This document shows, one piece after another, positions 8,717-17,333 of a stretch of DNA of 64,000 nucleotides. Origin of the DNA: Streptomyces cacaoi (GTDB lineage Bacteria > Actinomycetota > Actinomycetes > Streptomycetales > Streptomycetaceae). The stretch is from contig NZ_BJMM01000022.1 of assembly GCF_006539165.1 (NCBI RefSeq), positions 56,999-120,998 on the forward strand. The letters are read 5' to 3'. Positions within the stretch are counted from its first letter, which is position 1, and every line of letters begins with the position of its first letter. The translations under genes were made by a program, and so were the position numbers. The notes under the pieces were generated by a model. That model did not search any database and was not told where the DNA came from. It saw only the letters and a list, made by a program, of their open reading frames with translations.

Positions 8717-9769
8717 ATGCTGCAACTGGAGGACGTCACCGTCCGGTTCGGCGGGCACACCACGGCCCTGGAGGGGGTGTCGCTCCGGGTCGCCGACGGG
8801 GAGATCGTCTGTGTGCTGGGGCCCAGCGGCAGCGGCAAGTCGACGCTGCTGCGGGTCGTCGCCGGTCTCCAGGACGCCGACGCGGGGCGGGTGCTGCTCG
8901 CCGGCCGGGACCTGGCGGGCGTGCCCGCGCACAAGCGGGGCGTGGGGCTGATGTTCCAGGACCACCAGCTGTTCCCGCAGCGGGACGTGGCGGGCAATGT
9001 CGCCTTCGGGCTGCGGATGCACGGCAGCGGCCGGGCCGAGACGGAAGGCCGGGTCGCCGAACTGCTGCGGCTGGTGGGCCTCCCGGACGCCGGACACCGG
9101 GCCGTGGCCGCGCTGTCCGGCGGGGAGCAGCAGCGCGTCGCCCTGGCCCGCGCGCTGGCGCCGCGGCCGCGGCTGCTCATGCTGGACGAGCCGCTCGGGC
9201 AGCTCGACCGCGGCCTGCGCGAGCGGCTCGTCGTCGAACTGCGGGCCCTCTTCCACCGGTTGGGCACCACCGCGCTGGCCGTCACCCACGACCACGGTGA
9301 GGCGTTCGCGCTGGCCGACCGCGTCGTCATCATGCGCGAGGGCCGGATCGCGCAGGCCGGCGGCCCGCTGGAGGTGTGGCAGCGGCCGGCGGACGCCTTC
9401 GTGGCCCGCTTCCTCGGCTTCGACAATCTCGTGCCCGCGACCGTGCGCGGTGAGCGTGCCGAGACGGCCTGGGGGACGGTGCCGGTGCCCGCCGGGACGC
9501 CGCAGGGCGAACGGCTGCTGCTGGTGCGCCCGCACGGGGTGCGGCTGCGGCCGGCGGGTGAGGGCCTGGAGTGCACCGTCGAGGCGCGCACCTTCCGGGG
9601 CGGGGACGGCTCGACCGTCACCGTGCTGCTGCGGCCGCGGCAGGGCCCCGCGCTGGAGGCGGCCTGCACGCTGCGGGAGGCGCCGGGCGAGGGCAGCGGG
9701 GCGTGGGTCGACTTCGATCCGCGTGAGGTCGTCGCGCTGCCCCCGCAGGACGTGCCCGCCGCCGGCTGA
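8717..9769 (+). CDS. thiQ: Thiamine ABC transporter ATP-binding protein
   Basis: 350-residue ATPase of the thiamine importer. Walker A GPSGSGKS, Q-loop MFQDHQLFP, signature LSGGEQQR, Walker B LLMLDEP and H-loop VTHD are all intact. It is longer than the ~230-residue E. coli ThiQ; the last ~110 residues look like a TOBE-type regulatory domain, as in the PotA/FbpC group. ATG 8717 abuts the thiP stop (TGAATG), with AGGGAGAG just upstream. It ends 6 bases before the end of the convergent ABC permease gene. Confidence 0.93.
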   Translation: MLQLEDVTVRFGGHTTALEGVSLRVADGEIVCVLGPSGSGKSTLLRVVAGLQDADAGRVLLAGRDLAGVPAHKRGVGLMFQDHQLFPQRDVAGNVAFGLRMHGSGRAETEGRVAELLRLVGLPDAGHRAVAALSGGEQQRVALARALAPRPRLLMLDEPLGQLDRGLRERLVVELRALFHRLGTTALAVTHDHGEAFALADRVVIMREGRIAQAGGPLEVWQRPADAFVARFLGFDNLVPATVRGERAETAWGTVPVPAGTPQGERLLLVRPHGVRLRPAGEGLECTVEARTFRGGDGSTVTVLLRPRQGPALEAACTLREAPGEGSGAWVDFDPREVVALPPQDVPAAG

Positions 9770-9775
9770 ACGCGC

Positions 9776-10975
9776 TCAGGTCAGCGGCAGCGCCGCCAGG
9801 ACGGCCGTCCCGCACAGCACCAGCGCGAACACCGCGCCCAGCACGCCGGTGCGGGCCAGCGTCACCCGCCGCCGCAGCGCCCGCGGGGCGCCGAGCCCGT
9901 CCAGTACCCGCGCCGCCGCGCGCCGCAGCCGGCGGGCCCCGGCCAGCGCCGCCAGCGCGCTGCCCGCCGCACAGCACGCCACCAGCGTGACGCCCAGCAC
10001 CGCCTGCGGCCCCAGCGGGCGCACCCCTTCCGCGCCCAGCCGGACCCGGGCCAGCGCGGCCAGCGCCGCACCCACCGCGCACGCCAGCCCCAGCGCCCGG
10101 CCCACGTGCGGTGCCTCGCGTTGCAGCGCCCGGCCGGCCAGCAGCCGTACGGCGCCCGGCCGGTGCACCGCCAGCAGCCGGCCCGTCAGCGACACCAGGC
10201 CCGGGCCGGCCACCACCAGGCCGAGCGCCGCCAGCAGCCACCCGGCGGCCAGCGGTGAGGCCGACAGCTCACCGGGCCGCGGCAGACCGCCGTGCCCGGC
10301 GGCGCCCGACACCGAGGCGCGCGGCAGCAGTGTGGCGGCGTACCCGGTCAGCGCCAGGCCGCAGACGATCAGTGCGCCGCCGCCGAGCAGGCCCGCGTGC
10401 CGCACGGTGCGCCCCGCCGGACGCCGGGCACCGCCGCGGGTGGCGCCCGCCGGGGCCGCCCGGTGTTCGGGGTCCCGCACGGGGCGCACGGCCCACGCGG
10501 CGCAGACCGCTGCGGTCAGCGGGACGATGCTCAGCAGTGTGAGCGTGGCCGGCAGCGGCAACGCCTCGGTGGGCAGCGGCAGCCGGTGGCCGGTGCCGGG
10601 CAGGTGCAGCGTGCCGTGGGAGCCGGCGGCGGCGGGGGAGACGAGGGCGCTGCCCAGGGCGCAGGGCAGCGCCGTCGTCGCGGCGGACAGCCGGGGCAGC
10701 CGGCCGGCGCCCAGCCCCGCGGCCTCCAGGCCGAGCCGGGTGTCGGTGCGCGGTTCGGTACGGGCCAGCGCGGTGGCGAGATGGGCGGCGGCGGCCAGCG
10801 GCAGCAGGCACCACAGCAGGCGCAGCGCGGCCTCGCCGGCGCGGAGGGGGTGCTGCTGTGCGTGGGCGAGCGCGGCGAGCAGCAGCAGGCCGATCCCGGC
10901 CGAGGTGGCCAGCAGCACGAACCGCAGCAGCAGGCCGAGCGGGCCGGAGCACAGGGTCAGACGGAGAGCGAGCAC
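9776..10975 (-). CDS. ABC transporter permease (FtsX/MacB-like), function unknown
   Basis: 399-residue Leu/Ala-rich membrane protein with about eight to ten predicted membrane segments, separated by short Arg-rich loops and one longer outer segment around residues 125-150. Size and topology suggest an FtsX-like or antibiotic-export permease working with the ATPase encoded just upstream. GTG 10975 overlaps the end of that ATPase gene by 19 bases and has GAAGGCGAAG before it; no other good start is visible. The substrate cannot be told from sequence. The coding region is certain, the subfamily is not. Confidence 0.75.
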   Translation of the reverse strand: MLALRLTLCSGPLGLLLRFVLLATSAGIGLLLLAALAHAQQHPLRAGEAALRLLWCLLPLAAAAHLATALARTEPRTDTRLGLEAAGLGAGRLPRLSAATTALPCALGSALVSPAAAGSHGTLHLPGTGHRLPLPTEALPLPATLTLLSIVPLTAAVCAAWAVRPVRDPEHRAAPAGATRGGARRPAGRTVRHAGLLGGGALIVCGLALTGYAATLLPRASVSGAAGHGGLPRPGELSASPLAAGWLLAALGLVVAGPGLVSLTGRLLAVHRPGAVRLLAGRALQREAPHVGRALGLACAVGAALAALARVRLGAEGVRPLGPQAVLGVTLVACCAAGSALAALAGARRLRRAAARVLDGLGAPRALRRRVTLARTGVLGAVFALVLCGTAVLAALPLT

Positions 10976-11736
10976 GCCGCTTCGCCTTCCCCGGGGGCGG
11001 GCAGCGGGGCCGGGCCGGGGCTCAGGCCCCGTACGCGGCGGCCGTCGTCGAGCGCCATACGGCGGTCGGCGAGGGCGGCGCCGGTCACGTCGGCGGTGCG
11101 TGCCGCGTGGGTGAGCGCCAGGTCGTGGGTGGTGAGGACGACGGTGATGCGGTGCGAGCGGGCCGCGGCGGCGAGCGTGCGCAGGATCTGGGCCCGGTCG
11201 GAGCGGTGCAGCGGGGCCGTCGGCTCGTCGGCGAACAGGACGGCGGGGGAGTGGACCAGCGCGCGGGCCACCGCGACGCGCTGGCGCTGGTCCTGCGCGA
11301 GGTCGGCCGGACGGTGGCGGGCGCAGGAGGCGACGCCCAGTCTGTCCAGCCACTCGTGTGCGGCCTTGCGGGCCGCGCGGTGGCCCGCGCCGTGCAACAG
11401 GAGGGGGAGGGCGGTGTTCTCCCGGACGGTGAGTTCCGGTACGAGCCGGGGGCTGCTGTCGATCCAGCCGAAGTGGCGCAGCCGGAGCCGTTCCCGGGCG
11501 CCGCGGCCGAGGGAGTGCAGCGGCTTGCCGCGGAAGAAGATCTCGCCGCCGGTGGGCCGCAGCCGCCCGGACAGGCAGTGCAGCAGGGTGGATTTGCCGC
11601 TGCCGCGGGGGCCGGTGACGGCGAGGACCTCGCCCTCCCGAAGGTGCAGGCCGATGTCCCACAGCGCGGGGGTCGGGCCGTAGGCGTGGTGCAGTCCGTG
11701 TGCTCTGAGTACCTCGCCGTCCGGCGGAGCGGCCAT
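10957..11736 (-). CDS. ABC transporter ATP-binding protein with degenerate signature
   Basis: 259-residue ATPase partner of the overlapping permease. Walker A GPRGSGKST, Walker B VLFADEP and H-loop VLTTHD are intact. The LSGGQ signature is replaced by LAQDQ (in ADLAQDQRQRVAVARAL), and the D-loop region reads TAPLHRSD. Overall layout, including LTVRENTALPLLL, resembles MacB/LolD-type export ATPases. ATG 11736 follows GGAGGTC at good spacing. Upstream lie an 11788-11834 hairpin and a smaller one (11763-11787), so this pair probably has its own promoter. The weakened signature may slow hydrolysis. Confidence 0.82.
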   Translation of the reverse strand: MAAPPDGEVLRAHGLHHAYGPTPALWDIGLHLREGEVLAVTGPRGSGKSTLLHCLSGRLRPTGGEIFFRGKPLHSLGRGARERLRLRHFGWIDSSPRLVPELTVRENTALPLLLHGAGHRAARKAAHEWLDRLGVASCARHRPADLAQDQRQRVAVARALVHSPAVLFADEPTAPLHRSDRAQILRTLAAAARSHRITVVLTTHDLALTHAARTADVTGAALADRRMALDDGRRVRGLSPGPAPLPAPGEGEAACSLSV

Positions 11737-11787
11737 CGGGGACCTCCACTCGACTCTGTGCCGTTTCGTTCCCTCTGGAGGGTGAAA

Positions 11788-11834
11788 CGAGGGGCGGGGG
11801 TATCGGTCACTGGAACCGACACCCCCGCCCCTCG
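11788..11834 (-). terminator. Strong hairpin downstream of the aminotransferase gene
   Basis: Twenty-base arms (11788-11807 and 11815-11834), complementary at all but one position, which is a G-U pair, around a 7-base loop. It starts 65 bases past the aminotransferase stop (minus strand) and ends 52 bases before the ABC ATPase start. A second 9-bp hairpin (GTTTC..CCCT/AGGG.GAAAC, 11763-11787) lies next to it and could be an operator of the ABC pair. Confidence 0.8.
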
Positions 11835-11898
11835 CGTCCGGTCCGGCCGCGCGCGGGCGTGCGCGGTGCGGCGGGCCGGTGCACGGCTCAGCGGGCCG

Positions 11899-13296
11899 TC
11901 ACAGCTTCGTCCACGCCTCCGTGAGGACGGAGCGCAGGATCTGCTCGATCTCGTCGAAGGTCTTCTGGTCGGAGATGAGCGGCGGCGCGAGCTGGACGAC
12001 GGGGTCGCCCCGGTCGTCGGCGCGGCAGTACAGGCCCGCGTCGAACAGCGCCTTGGACAGGAAGCCGTACAGGACGCGCTCGGACTCCTCCTCGGTGAAG
12101 GTCTCCTTGGTGTTCTTGTCCTTGACGAGTTCGATGCCGTAGAAGAAGCCGTTGCCGCGGACGTCGCCGACGATCGGCAGGTCGTGCAGCGTGCTGAGCG
12201 TCCGGAAGAACGCCGACTCGTTGTCGAGCACGTGCTGGGTGAGGTTCTCGCGCTCGAACAGGTCGAGGTTGGCCAGGGCGACGGCCGCCGAGACGGGGTG
12301 GCCGCCGAAGGTGTAGCCGTGCAGGAAGGTGTTGTCGCCCTTCCAGAACGGCTCGGCGAGGCGGTCGGAGATGATCGCGGCGCCTATCGGGGAGTAGCCG
12401 GAGGTCATGCCCTTGGCGCAGGTGATGATGTCGGGCACGAAGCCGAACTTGTCGCAGGCGAACATCGTGCCGAGCCGGCCGAAGGCGCAGATGACCTCGT
12501 CGGAGACGAGCAGGACGTCGTACCGGTCGCAGATCTCGCGGACGCGCTGGAAGTAGCCGGGGGGCGGCGGGAAGCAGCCGCCGGCGTTCTGCACGGGCTC
12601 CAGGAAGACGGCGGCGACCGTCTCGGGGCCCTCGAAGAGGATCTGCTGTTCGATCTGGTCGGCGGCCCAGCGGCCGAACGCCTCCGGGTCGTCGCCGTGG
12701 ATCGGCGCCCGGTAGATGTTGGTGTTGGGCACCTTGTGCGCGCCGGGCACCAGCGGCTCGAACGGGGCCTTCAGGGCGGGGAGTCCGGTGATGGACAGGG
12801 CGCCCTGCGGGGTGCCGTGGTAGGCGACGGCCCGGGAGATCACCTTGTGCTTGAGGGGGTTGCCGGTCAGCTTGTGGTACTGCTTGGCCAGCTTCCAGGC
12901 CGTCTCGACGGCCTCGCCGCCGCCGGTGGTGAAGAAGACCTTGTTGAGGTCGCCGGGCGCGAGGGCGGCGAGGCGCTCGGCCAGCTCGACGGCCTTGGGG
13001 TGGGCGTAGGACCAGACGGGGAAGAACGCCAGCTCCTGGGCCTGCTTGGCGGCGGCCTCGGCCAGTTCGGCACGGCCGTGCCCGGCCTGGACGACGAACA
13101 GCCCGGCGAGCCCGTCGAGGTAGCGCTTGCCGTCGGTGTCGTAGATGTAGGTGCCCTCGCCGCGGGCGATGGTGGGCACCGGGGCCTTCTCGTACGACGA
13201 CATGCGGGTGAAGTGCATCCACAGGTGGTCGTGAGCGGTCCTGGAGAGGTCCTGGGTTGTCGGGCTGTCCTTGCTCACTGTTATCGCGTTCCCCAT
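11899..13296 (-). CDS. Class III PLP aminotransferase, probably polyamine/omega-amino acid
   Basis: 465-residue fold-type I, class III aminotransferase. It has FFTTGGGEAVETAWKLA in the cofactor phosphate region, EPVQNAGGCFPPPPGYF, SDEVICAFGR and the Schiff-base lysine in TCAKGMTSGYSP. The family uses putrescine, GABA, beta-alanine or similar omega-amines, usually with pyruvate as acceptor. Position beside an Lrp regulator and an aminobutyraldehyde-type dehydrogenase favours putrescine or GABA. ATG 13296 (MGNAITVSKD) overlaps the upstream lrp gene by 16 bases. GTG 13278, with GGGGAA ten bases before it, is a real alternative. Substrate is inferred from context. Confidence 0.88.
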   Translation of the reverse strand: MGNAITVSKDSPTTQDLSRTAHDHLWMHFTRMSSYEKAPVPTIARGEGTYIYDTDGKRYLDGLAGLFVVQAGHGRAELAEAAAKQAQELAFFPVWSYAHPKAVELAERLAALAPGDLNKVFFTTGGGEAVETAWKLAKQYHKLTGNPLKHKVISRAVAYHGTPQGALSITGLPALKAPFEPLVPGAHKVPNTNIYRAPIHGDDPEAFGRWAADQIEQQILFEGPETVAAVFLEPVQNAGGCFPPPPGYFQRVREICDRYDVLLVSDEVICAFGRLGTMFACDKFGFVPDIITCAKGMTSGYSPIGAAIISDRLAEPFWKGDNTFLHGYTFGGHPVSAAVALANLDLFERENLTQHVLDNESAFFRTLSTLHDLPIVGDVRGNGFFYGIELVKDKNTKETFTEEESERVLYGFLSKALFDAGLYCRADDRGDPVVQLAPPLISDQKTFDEIEQILRSVLTEAWTKL

Positions 13297-13772
13297 GTGT
13301 AGGTCTGCTTGCGCAGCTTGAGGTAGACGAAGCTCTCGGTGGATCGCACGCCGGGCAGGGCCCTGATGCGCTTGTTGATGAGTTCCAGGAGGTGCTCGTC
13401 GTCGTGGCACACGACCTCGACGAGGAGGTCGAAGGAGCCCGCCGCGATCACGACGTAGTCGACCTCGTCGATCTCGGCGAGCGCGTCCGCGACCGGTTCG
13501 ACGTCCCCGTCCACCGTGACGCCGAGCATCGCCTGCCGCATGAGACCGACGGTGAGGGGATCGGTCACGGCGACGATCTGCATGACGCCCTGCTCCTGGA
13601 GTTTCTGGACGCGCTGGCGCACGGCCGCCTCGGACAGGCCGACGGCCTTGCCGATGGCGGCGTACGGGCGGCGCCCGTCCTCCTGGAGCTGTTCGATGAT
13701 CGCCAGGGACACGGAGTCCAGGGACGGGGAGCTGTGCTTCTTCGAGTCGCGGGCCACGGGGCCACTGTGCAT
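13281..13772 (-). CDS. Lrp/AsnC family transcriptional regulator
   Basis: 163-residue regulator. The N-terminal helix-turn-helix includes LQEDGRRPYAAIGKAVGLSEAAVRQRVQKL, and the C-terminal RAM ligand-binding domain follows, with VIAAGSFDLLVEVVC. ATG 13772 follows GGAGG at proper spacing; an in-frame upstream start would add only seven residues. It overlaps the aminotransferase gene and diverges from an aldehyde dehydrogenase, so it probably senses an amino acid or polyamine intermediate and controls both sides plus itself. Confidence 0.93.
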   Translation of the reverse strand: MHSGPVARDSKKHSSPSLDSVSLAIIEQLQEDGRRPYAAIGKAVGLSEAAVRQRVQKLQEQGVMQIVAVTDPLTVGLMRQAMLGVTVDGDVEPVADALAEIDEVDYVVIAAGSFDLLVEVVCHDDEHLLELINKRIRALPGVRSTESFVYLKLRKQTYTWGTR

Positions 13773-13807
13773 GAGACCTCCGCCGTCCCGCAACCCATGA
13801 ACGATGT

Positions 13808-13920
13808 AATCAGTCGAGAACGCGTCGATTGGAAACTGATTCCGTTGTCTTAGCGGGTCAGGTGTATCGAATGCGTTGACTTGGCGGTTAGGGTGGCGGT
13901 CTCACCCATTGGACAACGGA
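13808..13920. promoter_or_regulatory. Divergent control region with two inverted repeats
   Basis: The 164-base gap between lrp (minus) and the aldehyde dehydrogenase (plus) holds two dyads. AATCAGT (13808-13814) pairs with ACTGATT (13835-13841). TCCGTTGTC (13841-13849) pairs with GACAACGGA (13912-13920). The first is close to the lrp start and could be an autoregulatory site. The second brackets TTGACT at 13876-13881, a possible -35 of the dehydrogenase promoter. The repeats are seen; Lrp binding is inferred. Confidence 0.5.
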
Positions 13921-13936
13921 GCAGGAGGGGTGCGAA

Positions 13937-15370
13937 GTGACCACCGAGCTGCGTCGGCTGCGCAACTACATCGACGGGGAGTTCCGGGACGCCGCTGACG
14001 GGCGGACCACCGAGGTGGTCAACCCGGCCACCGGCGAGGCGTACGCCACCGCGCCGCTGTCCGCGAGCGCCGACGTCGACGCCGCCATGGCCGCCGCCGA
14101 GGCCGCCTTCCCGGCCTGGCGCGACGCGACGCCCGGCACGCGGCAGCGCGCCCTGCTGAAGATCGCCGACGCGCTGGAGGAGCGCGCCGACGAGCTGCTG
14201 GCCGCCGAGTGCGAGAACTGCGGCAAGCCGCTGGAGCTGACCCGGCAGGAGGAGCTGCCGATGATGCTCGACCAGATCCGCTTCTTCGCCGGTGCCGCCC
14301 GGATGCTGGACGGCAAGTCGGCCGGCGAGTACATGGAGGGCCTGACGTCCTTCGTGCGCCGCGAGCCGCTGGGCGTGTGCGCGCAGGTCGCGCCGTGGAA
14401 CTACCCGGCGATGATGGCCGTGTGGAAGTTCGCGCCCGCGCTGGCCGCCGGCAACACCGTCGTCCTCAAGCCCTCCGACACCACCCCCGCCTCGACGGTC
14501 TTCCTGGCCGAGGTGATGGGCGAGATCCTGCCCAAGGGCGTCTTCAACGTCGTGTGCGGCGACCGGGACACCGGGCGGCTGATGGTCGAGCACAAGACCC
14601 CGGCCATGGCCTCGATCACCGGCTCCGTGCGCGCCGGTATGCAGGTGGCCGGGAGCGGCGCCAAGGACCTCAAGCGGGTGCACCTGGAGCTGGGCGGCAA
14701 GGCGCCCTGCGTGGTCTTCGACGACGCCGACATCCCGGCGGCCGTCGAGGGCATCCGGGACGGCGGGTTCTTCAACGCCGGCCAGGACTGCACCGCCGCC
14801 ACCCGCGTCCTGGTGCAGGAGGGCGTGTACGAGGAGTTCGTACGGGCCCTCGCCAAGGCCGCCGAGGAGGTCAAGACCGGTGACCTGGCGGACGAGGACT
14901 GCTTCTACGGCGCCCTGAACAACCCCGGCCACCTGGAGAAGGTCGCCGGGTTCATCGACCGGCTGCCCGCGCACGCCAAGGTCGAGGCGGGCGGCGAACG
15001 GGTCGGCGACAAGGGGTACTTCTACGCGCCGACCGTCGTCTCCGGGCTCCGGCAGGACGACGAGATCATCCAGAACGAGGTCTTCGGCCCCGTCATCACC
15101 GTGCAGAAGTTCACCGACGAGGCACAGGCCGTCGCGTGGGCCAACGACGTCGAGTACGCGCTGGCCTCCTCGGTGTGGACCACCGACCACGGCACCGCGA
15201 TGCGGATGTCCCGGGTCCTCGACTTCGGCTGCGTGTGGATCAACACCCACATCCCGCTCGTCGCCGAGATGCCGCACGGCGGCTTCAAGAAGTCCGGCTA
15301 CGGCAAGGACCTGTCGATGTACGGGCTGGAGGACTACACCCGCATCAAGCACGTGATGACCGCGCTGTGA
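13937..15370 (+). CDS. Aldehyde dehydrogenase, gamma-aminobutyraldehyde type
   Basis: 477-residue NAD(P)-dependent dehydrogenase. The cofactor-region motif is APWNYPAMMAVWKFAPALAAGN, the catalytic Glu is in HLELGGKAP, and the catalytic Cys is in FFNAGQDCTAATR. That last motif and the C-terminal GYGKDLSMYGLEDYTRIKHV are typical of 4-aminobutyraldehyde dehydrogenases (PatD/PuuC relatives), which turn aminobutyraldehyde from putrescine into GABA. The GTG start has AGGAGGGG upstream. It diverges from the Lrp regulator and the aminotransferase, which could supply its substrate. Confidence 0.9.
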   Translation: MTTELRRLRNYIDGEFRDAADGRTTEVVNPATGEAYATAPLSASADVDAAMAAAEAAFPAWRDATPGTRQRALLKIADALEERADELLAAECENCGKPLELTRQEELPMMLDQIRFFAGAARMLDGKSAGEYMEGLTSFVRREPLGVCAQVAPWNYPAMMAVWKFAPALAAGNTVVLKPSDTTPASTVFLAEVMGEILPKGVFNVVCGDRDTGRLMVEHKTPAMASITGSVRAGMQVAGSGAKDLKRVHLELGGKAPCVVFDDADIPAAVEGIRDGGFFNAGQDCTAATRVLVQEGVYEEFVRALAKAAEEVKTGDLADEDCFYGALNNPGHLEKVAGFIDRLPAHAKVEAGGERVGDKGYFYAPTVVSGLRQDDEIIQNEVFGPVITVQKFTDEAQAVAWANDVEYALASSVWTTDHGTAMRMSRVLDFGCVWINTHIPLVAEMPHGGFKKSGYGKDLSMYGLEDYTRIKHVMTAL

Positions 15371-15387
15371 CGCCGGCCTGACCGCCC

Positions 15388-15414
15388 GGCCCGGGGCCGC
15401 GCCGGCCCCGGGCC
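15388..15414. terminator. Bidirectional terminator hairpin
   Basis: Perfect 12-bp inverted repeat, GGCCCGGGGCCG/CGGCCCCGGGCC (arms 15388-15399 and 15403-15414) with a 3-base loop. It lies between the convergent aldehyde dehydrogenase and deaminase genes, 17 bases after the former's stop. More GC-rich partial repeats follow to 15450. Confidence 0.75.
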
Positions 15415-15460
15415 CGGGCACCGCCCGCACCGGGCGGCGGCCCCGGCCGGGAAGCCGTGC

Positions 15461-16570
15461 TCAGGGCGTGCGCCGCTGCCAGGCCGTCAGATGGGCGTCG
15501 ATCTCCTCCGTCAGCCGGGACTTGGCCGCGGTGTCCAGGAACGAGGCGCGGACGGCGGCGCGGGCCAGCTCGGCCACCCCGGCCGCGTCGAGGCCGAGCA
15601 GCCCGGCCACGATGCCGTACTCGGTGTTCAGATCCGTGCCGAACATCGGCGGATCGTCGCTGTTGACGGTGATCGTGACGCCCGCCTTGACCATCTCGCC
15701 GACCGGGTGCTCCGCCAGCGTGTCGATCGCCCGCGTCGCCACGTTCGAGGTCGGGCACACCTCCAGCGGGATGCCGCGCTCGGCCAGGTGCTCCAGCAGC
15801 CGCGGGTCCCGGGCCGCGCTGGTGCCGTGGCCGATCCGCTCGGCGCGCAGCGAGGTCAGCGCGTCCCAGATCGTCTCCGGGCCGGTCGTCTCGCCCGCGT
15901 GCGGGACGCTGTGCAGGCCCGTGGCCAGCGCCCGGTCGAAGTACGGCTTGAACTGCGGGCGGGGCACCCCGATCTCGGGGCCGCCGAGGCCGAAGCCCAC
16001 CAGCCCGTCCGGTGCCATGGTCGTGGCGAGCCGCGTCGTCTCCTCGGCGGCGGCCAGCCCCGCCTCGCCCGGGATGTCGAAGATCCAGCGCAGGACGACG
16101 CCCAGCTCCCGCTCGGCCGCCGTCCGCGCGTCCTCGATCGCCTCCAGGAAGGCGCCGTCCGGGATGCCGCGCGCCACCGACGAGTACGGGGTGACGGTCA
16201 GCTCCGCGTAGCGCACCGACTGGCGGGCCATGTCCCGCGCCACCTCGTAGGTGAGCAGCCGTACGTCCTCCGCGTCCCTGACCAGGCCGACGACGGAGAG
16301 ATAGACCTGGATGAAGTGCGCGAAGTCCGTGAACGTGAAGTAGCCGGCGAGCGCCTCCGGATCCGAGGGCACCCCCGCCTCCGGGTGCCGGGCGGCCAGC
16401 TCCGAGACGATACGGGGCGAGGCCGAGCCCACATGGTGGACGTGCAGTTCGGCCTTGGGCAGCCCGGCGATGAAGTCGGCCAGGCCGTCCGGCACCGAGG
16501 GCGCGGGTGCGGCCTGCGCGGGCGCGGCGGACGGCGTCCCGGACAGCGGGGCGTGCAGCGGATCGGACAA
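15461..16570 (-). CDS. Adenosine deaminase family protein, probably 6-aminodeoxyfutalosine deaminase
   Basis: 369-residue metal-dependent deaminase of COG1816. Zinc ligands are visible in AELHVHHVG (His43, His45), SVPHAGET and RIGHGTS, and the late Asp pair in TVNSDDPPMF. The usual HLDG/HLEG after HxH is HHVGS here. I recall that Sav2595 of S. avermitilis, a COG1816 protein once called adenosine deaminase, was shown to deaminate 6-aminodeoxyfutalosine in the futalosine menaquinone pathway; this gene looks like its ortholog. The TTG start at 16570 is set by GGAGGAA six bases upstream. No mqn genes are adjacent. Adenosine remains the alternative substrate. Confidence 0.85.
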   Translation of the reverse strand: MSDPLHAPLSGTPSAAPAQAAPAPSVPDGLADFIAGLPKAELHVHHVGSASPRIVSELAARHPEAGVPSDPEALAGYFTFTDFAHFIQVYLSVVGLVRDAEDVRLLTYEVARDMARQSVRYAELTVTPYSSVARGIPDGAFLEAIEDARTAAERELGVVLRWIFDIPGEAGLAAAEETTRLATTMAPDGLVGFGLGGPEIGVPRPQFKPYFDRALATGLHSVPHAGETTGPETIWDALTSLRAERIGHGTSAARDPRLLEHLAERGIPLEVCPTSNVATRAIDTLAEHPVGEMVKAGVTITVNSDDPPMFGTDLNTEYGIVAGLLGLDAAGVAELARAAVRASFLDTAAKSRLTEEIDAHLTAWQRRTP

Positions 16571-16708
16571 GGGTTCCTCCGGCTACGTCGAACGAGGGGA
16601 TCATCGTAGGACGCCGCGCCGTCCGGCGTGCTCCCACCTGCGCTTAGCATGACAAAACGCGCGCGGCCGGCCGGCCGGCGGTCCGGCCGCAGAGGGGAGA
16701 GGGACAGC

Positions 16709-17275
16709 ATGGACACCGGGGGTCGCAGGGAGTACGACCCGTGGGCGCCGCCGCCCACGCCGGGCGGGCCGCCGGCCGTCCCGTCCGAGGGGCCGCCGCC
16801 CATTCCGCGCGCACCCGGCGGCGGTGCGTCCCACCCGCCCGCCGGCGCGTTCCCCTCCCCGTATCCGCCGGCGGCGTCCGGGCCCTACGGCTACGGCTGG
16901 CCCGGGCCGCCGCTGCCCACCGGGCTGTCCGTCGCCTCGCTGGTGCTCGGGATCCTCAGCATCGTCCTGGTGCTGACCATCTGGGGCAGCTTCGTCTCGT
17001 TCGTCACCTCCCTCGTCGGGCTGTGCCTGGGCGCGCGGGCCCGCGGCCGGGTGCGCGCGGGCCGGCAGGGCGCGGCCGGGCAGGCCACGGCCGGATTCGT
17101 GCTCGGGCTGATCGGGCTGGTGGTCTCCGCGGTCGTGGCGGTGCTGCTGGTGCTCGGGCTGTCCGAGGCGGGAGAAGGCGGCGGGGGCGGTGAGCCGGGC
17201 GGCGGGTCCTCCGGTTCCGGTGACACCTATGACGCGCGGGCTGCGGCCGTGCCGCTCGTCGACCGGCGGGGCTGA
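16709..17275 (+). CDS. DUF4190-type small membrane protein
   Basis: 188-residue hypothetical membrane protein. The first ~75 residues are disordered, rich in Pro and Gly with Tyr near the end (AASGPYGYGWPGPP). Two hydrophobic segments follow (SVASLVLGILSIVLVLTIWG and ATAGFVLGLIGLVVSAVVA) joined by an Arg-rich loop, and the tail is Gly/Ser-rich. This two-helix layout matches the DUF4190 family, whose function is unknown. ATG 16709 follows GGGGAGAGGGA. It diverges from the deaminase across 138 bases. No function is assigned. Confidence 0.75.
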   Translation: MDTGGRREYDPWAPPPTPGGPPAVPSEGPPPIPRAPGGGASHPPAGAFPSPYPPAASGPYGYGWPGPPLPTGLSVASLVLGILSIVLVLTIWGSFVSFVTSLVGLCLGARARGRVRAGRQGAAGQATAGFVLGLIGLVVSAVVAVLLVLGLSEAGEGGGGGEPGGGSSGSGDTYDARAAAVPLVDRRG

Positions 17276-17333
17276 GGCGGGATCGGCGGGGCTGAGGCGA
17301 GTTGAGGCGGGGCGGGCGGGACCGGCGGGACCG

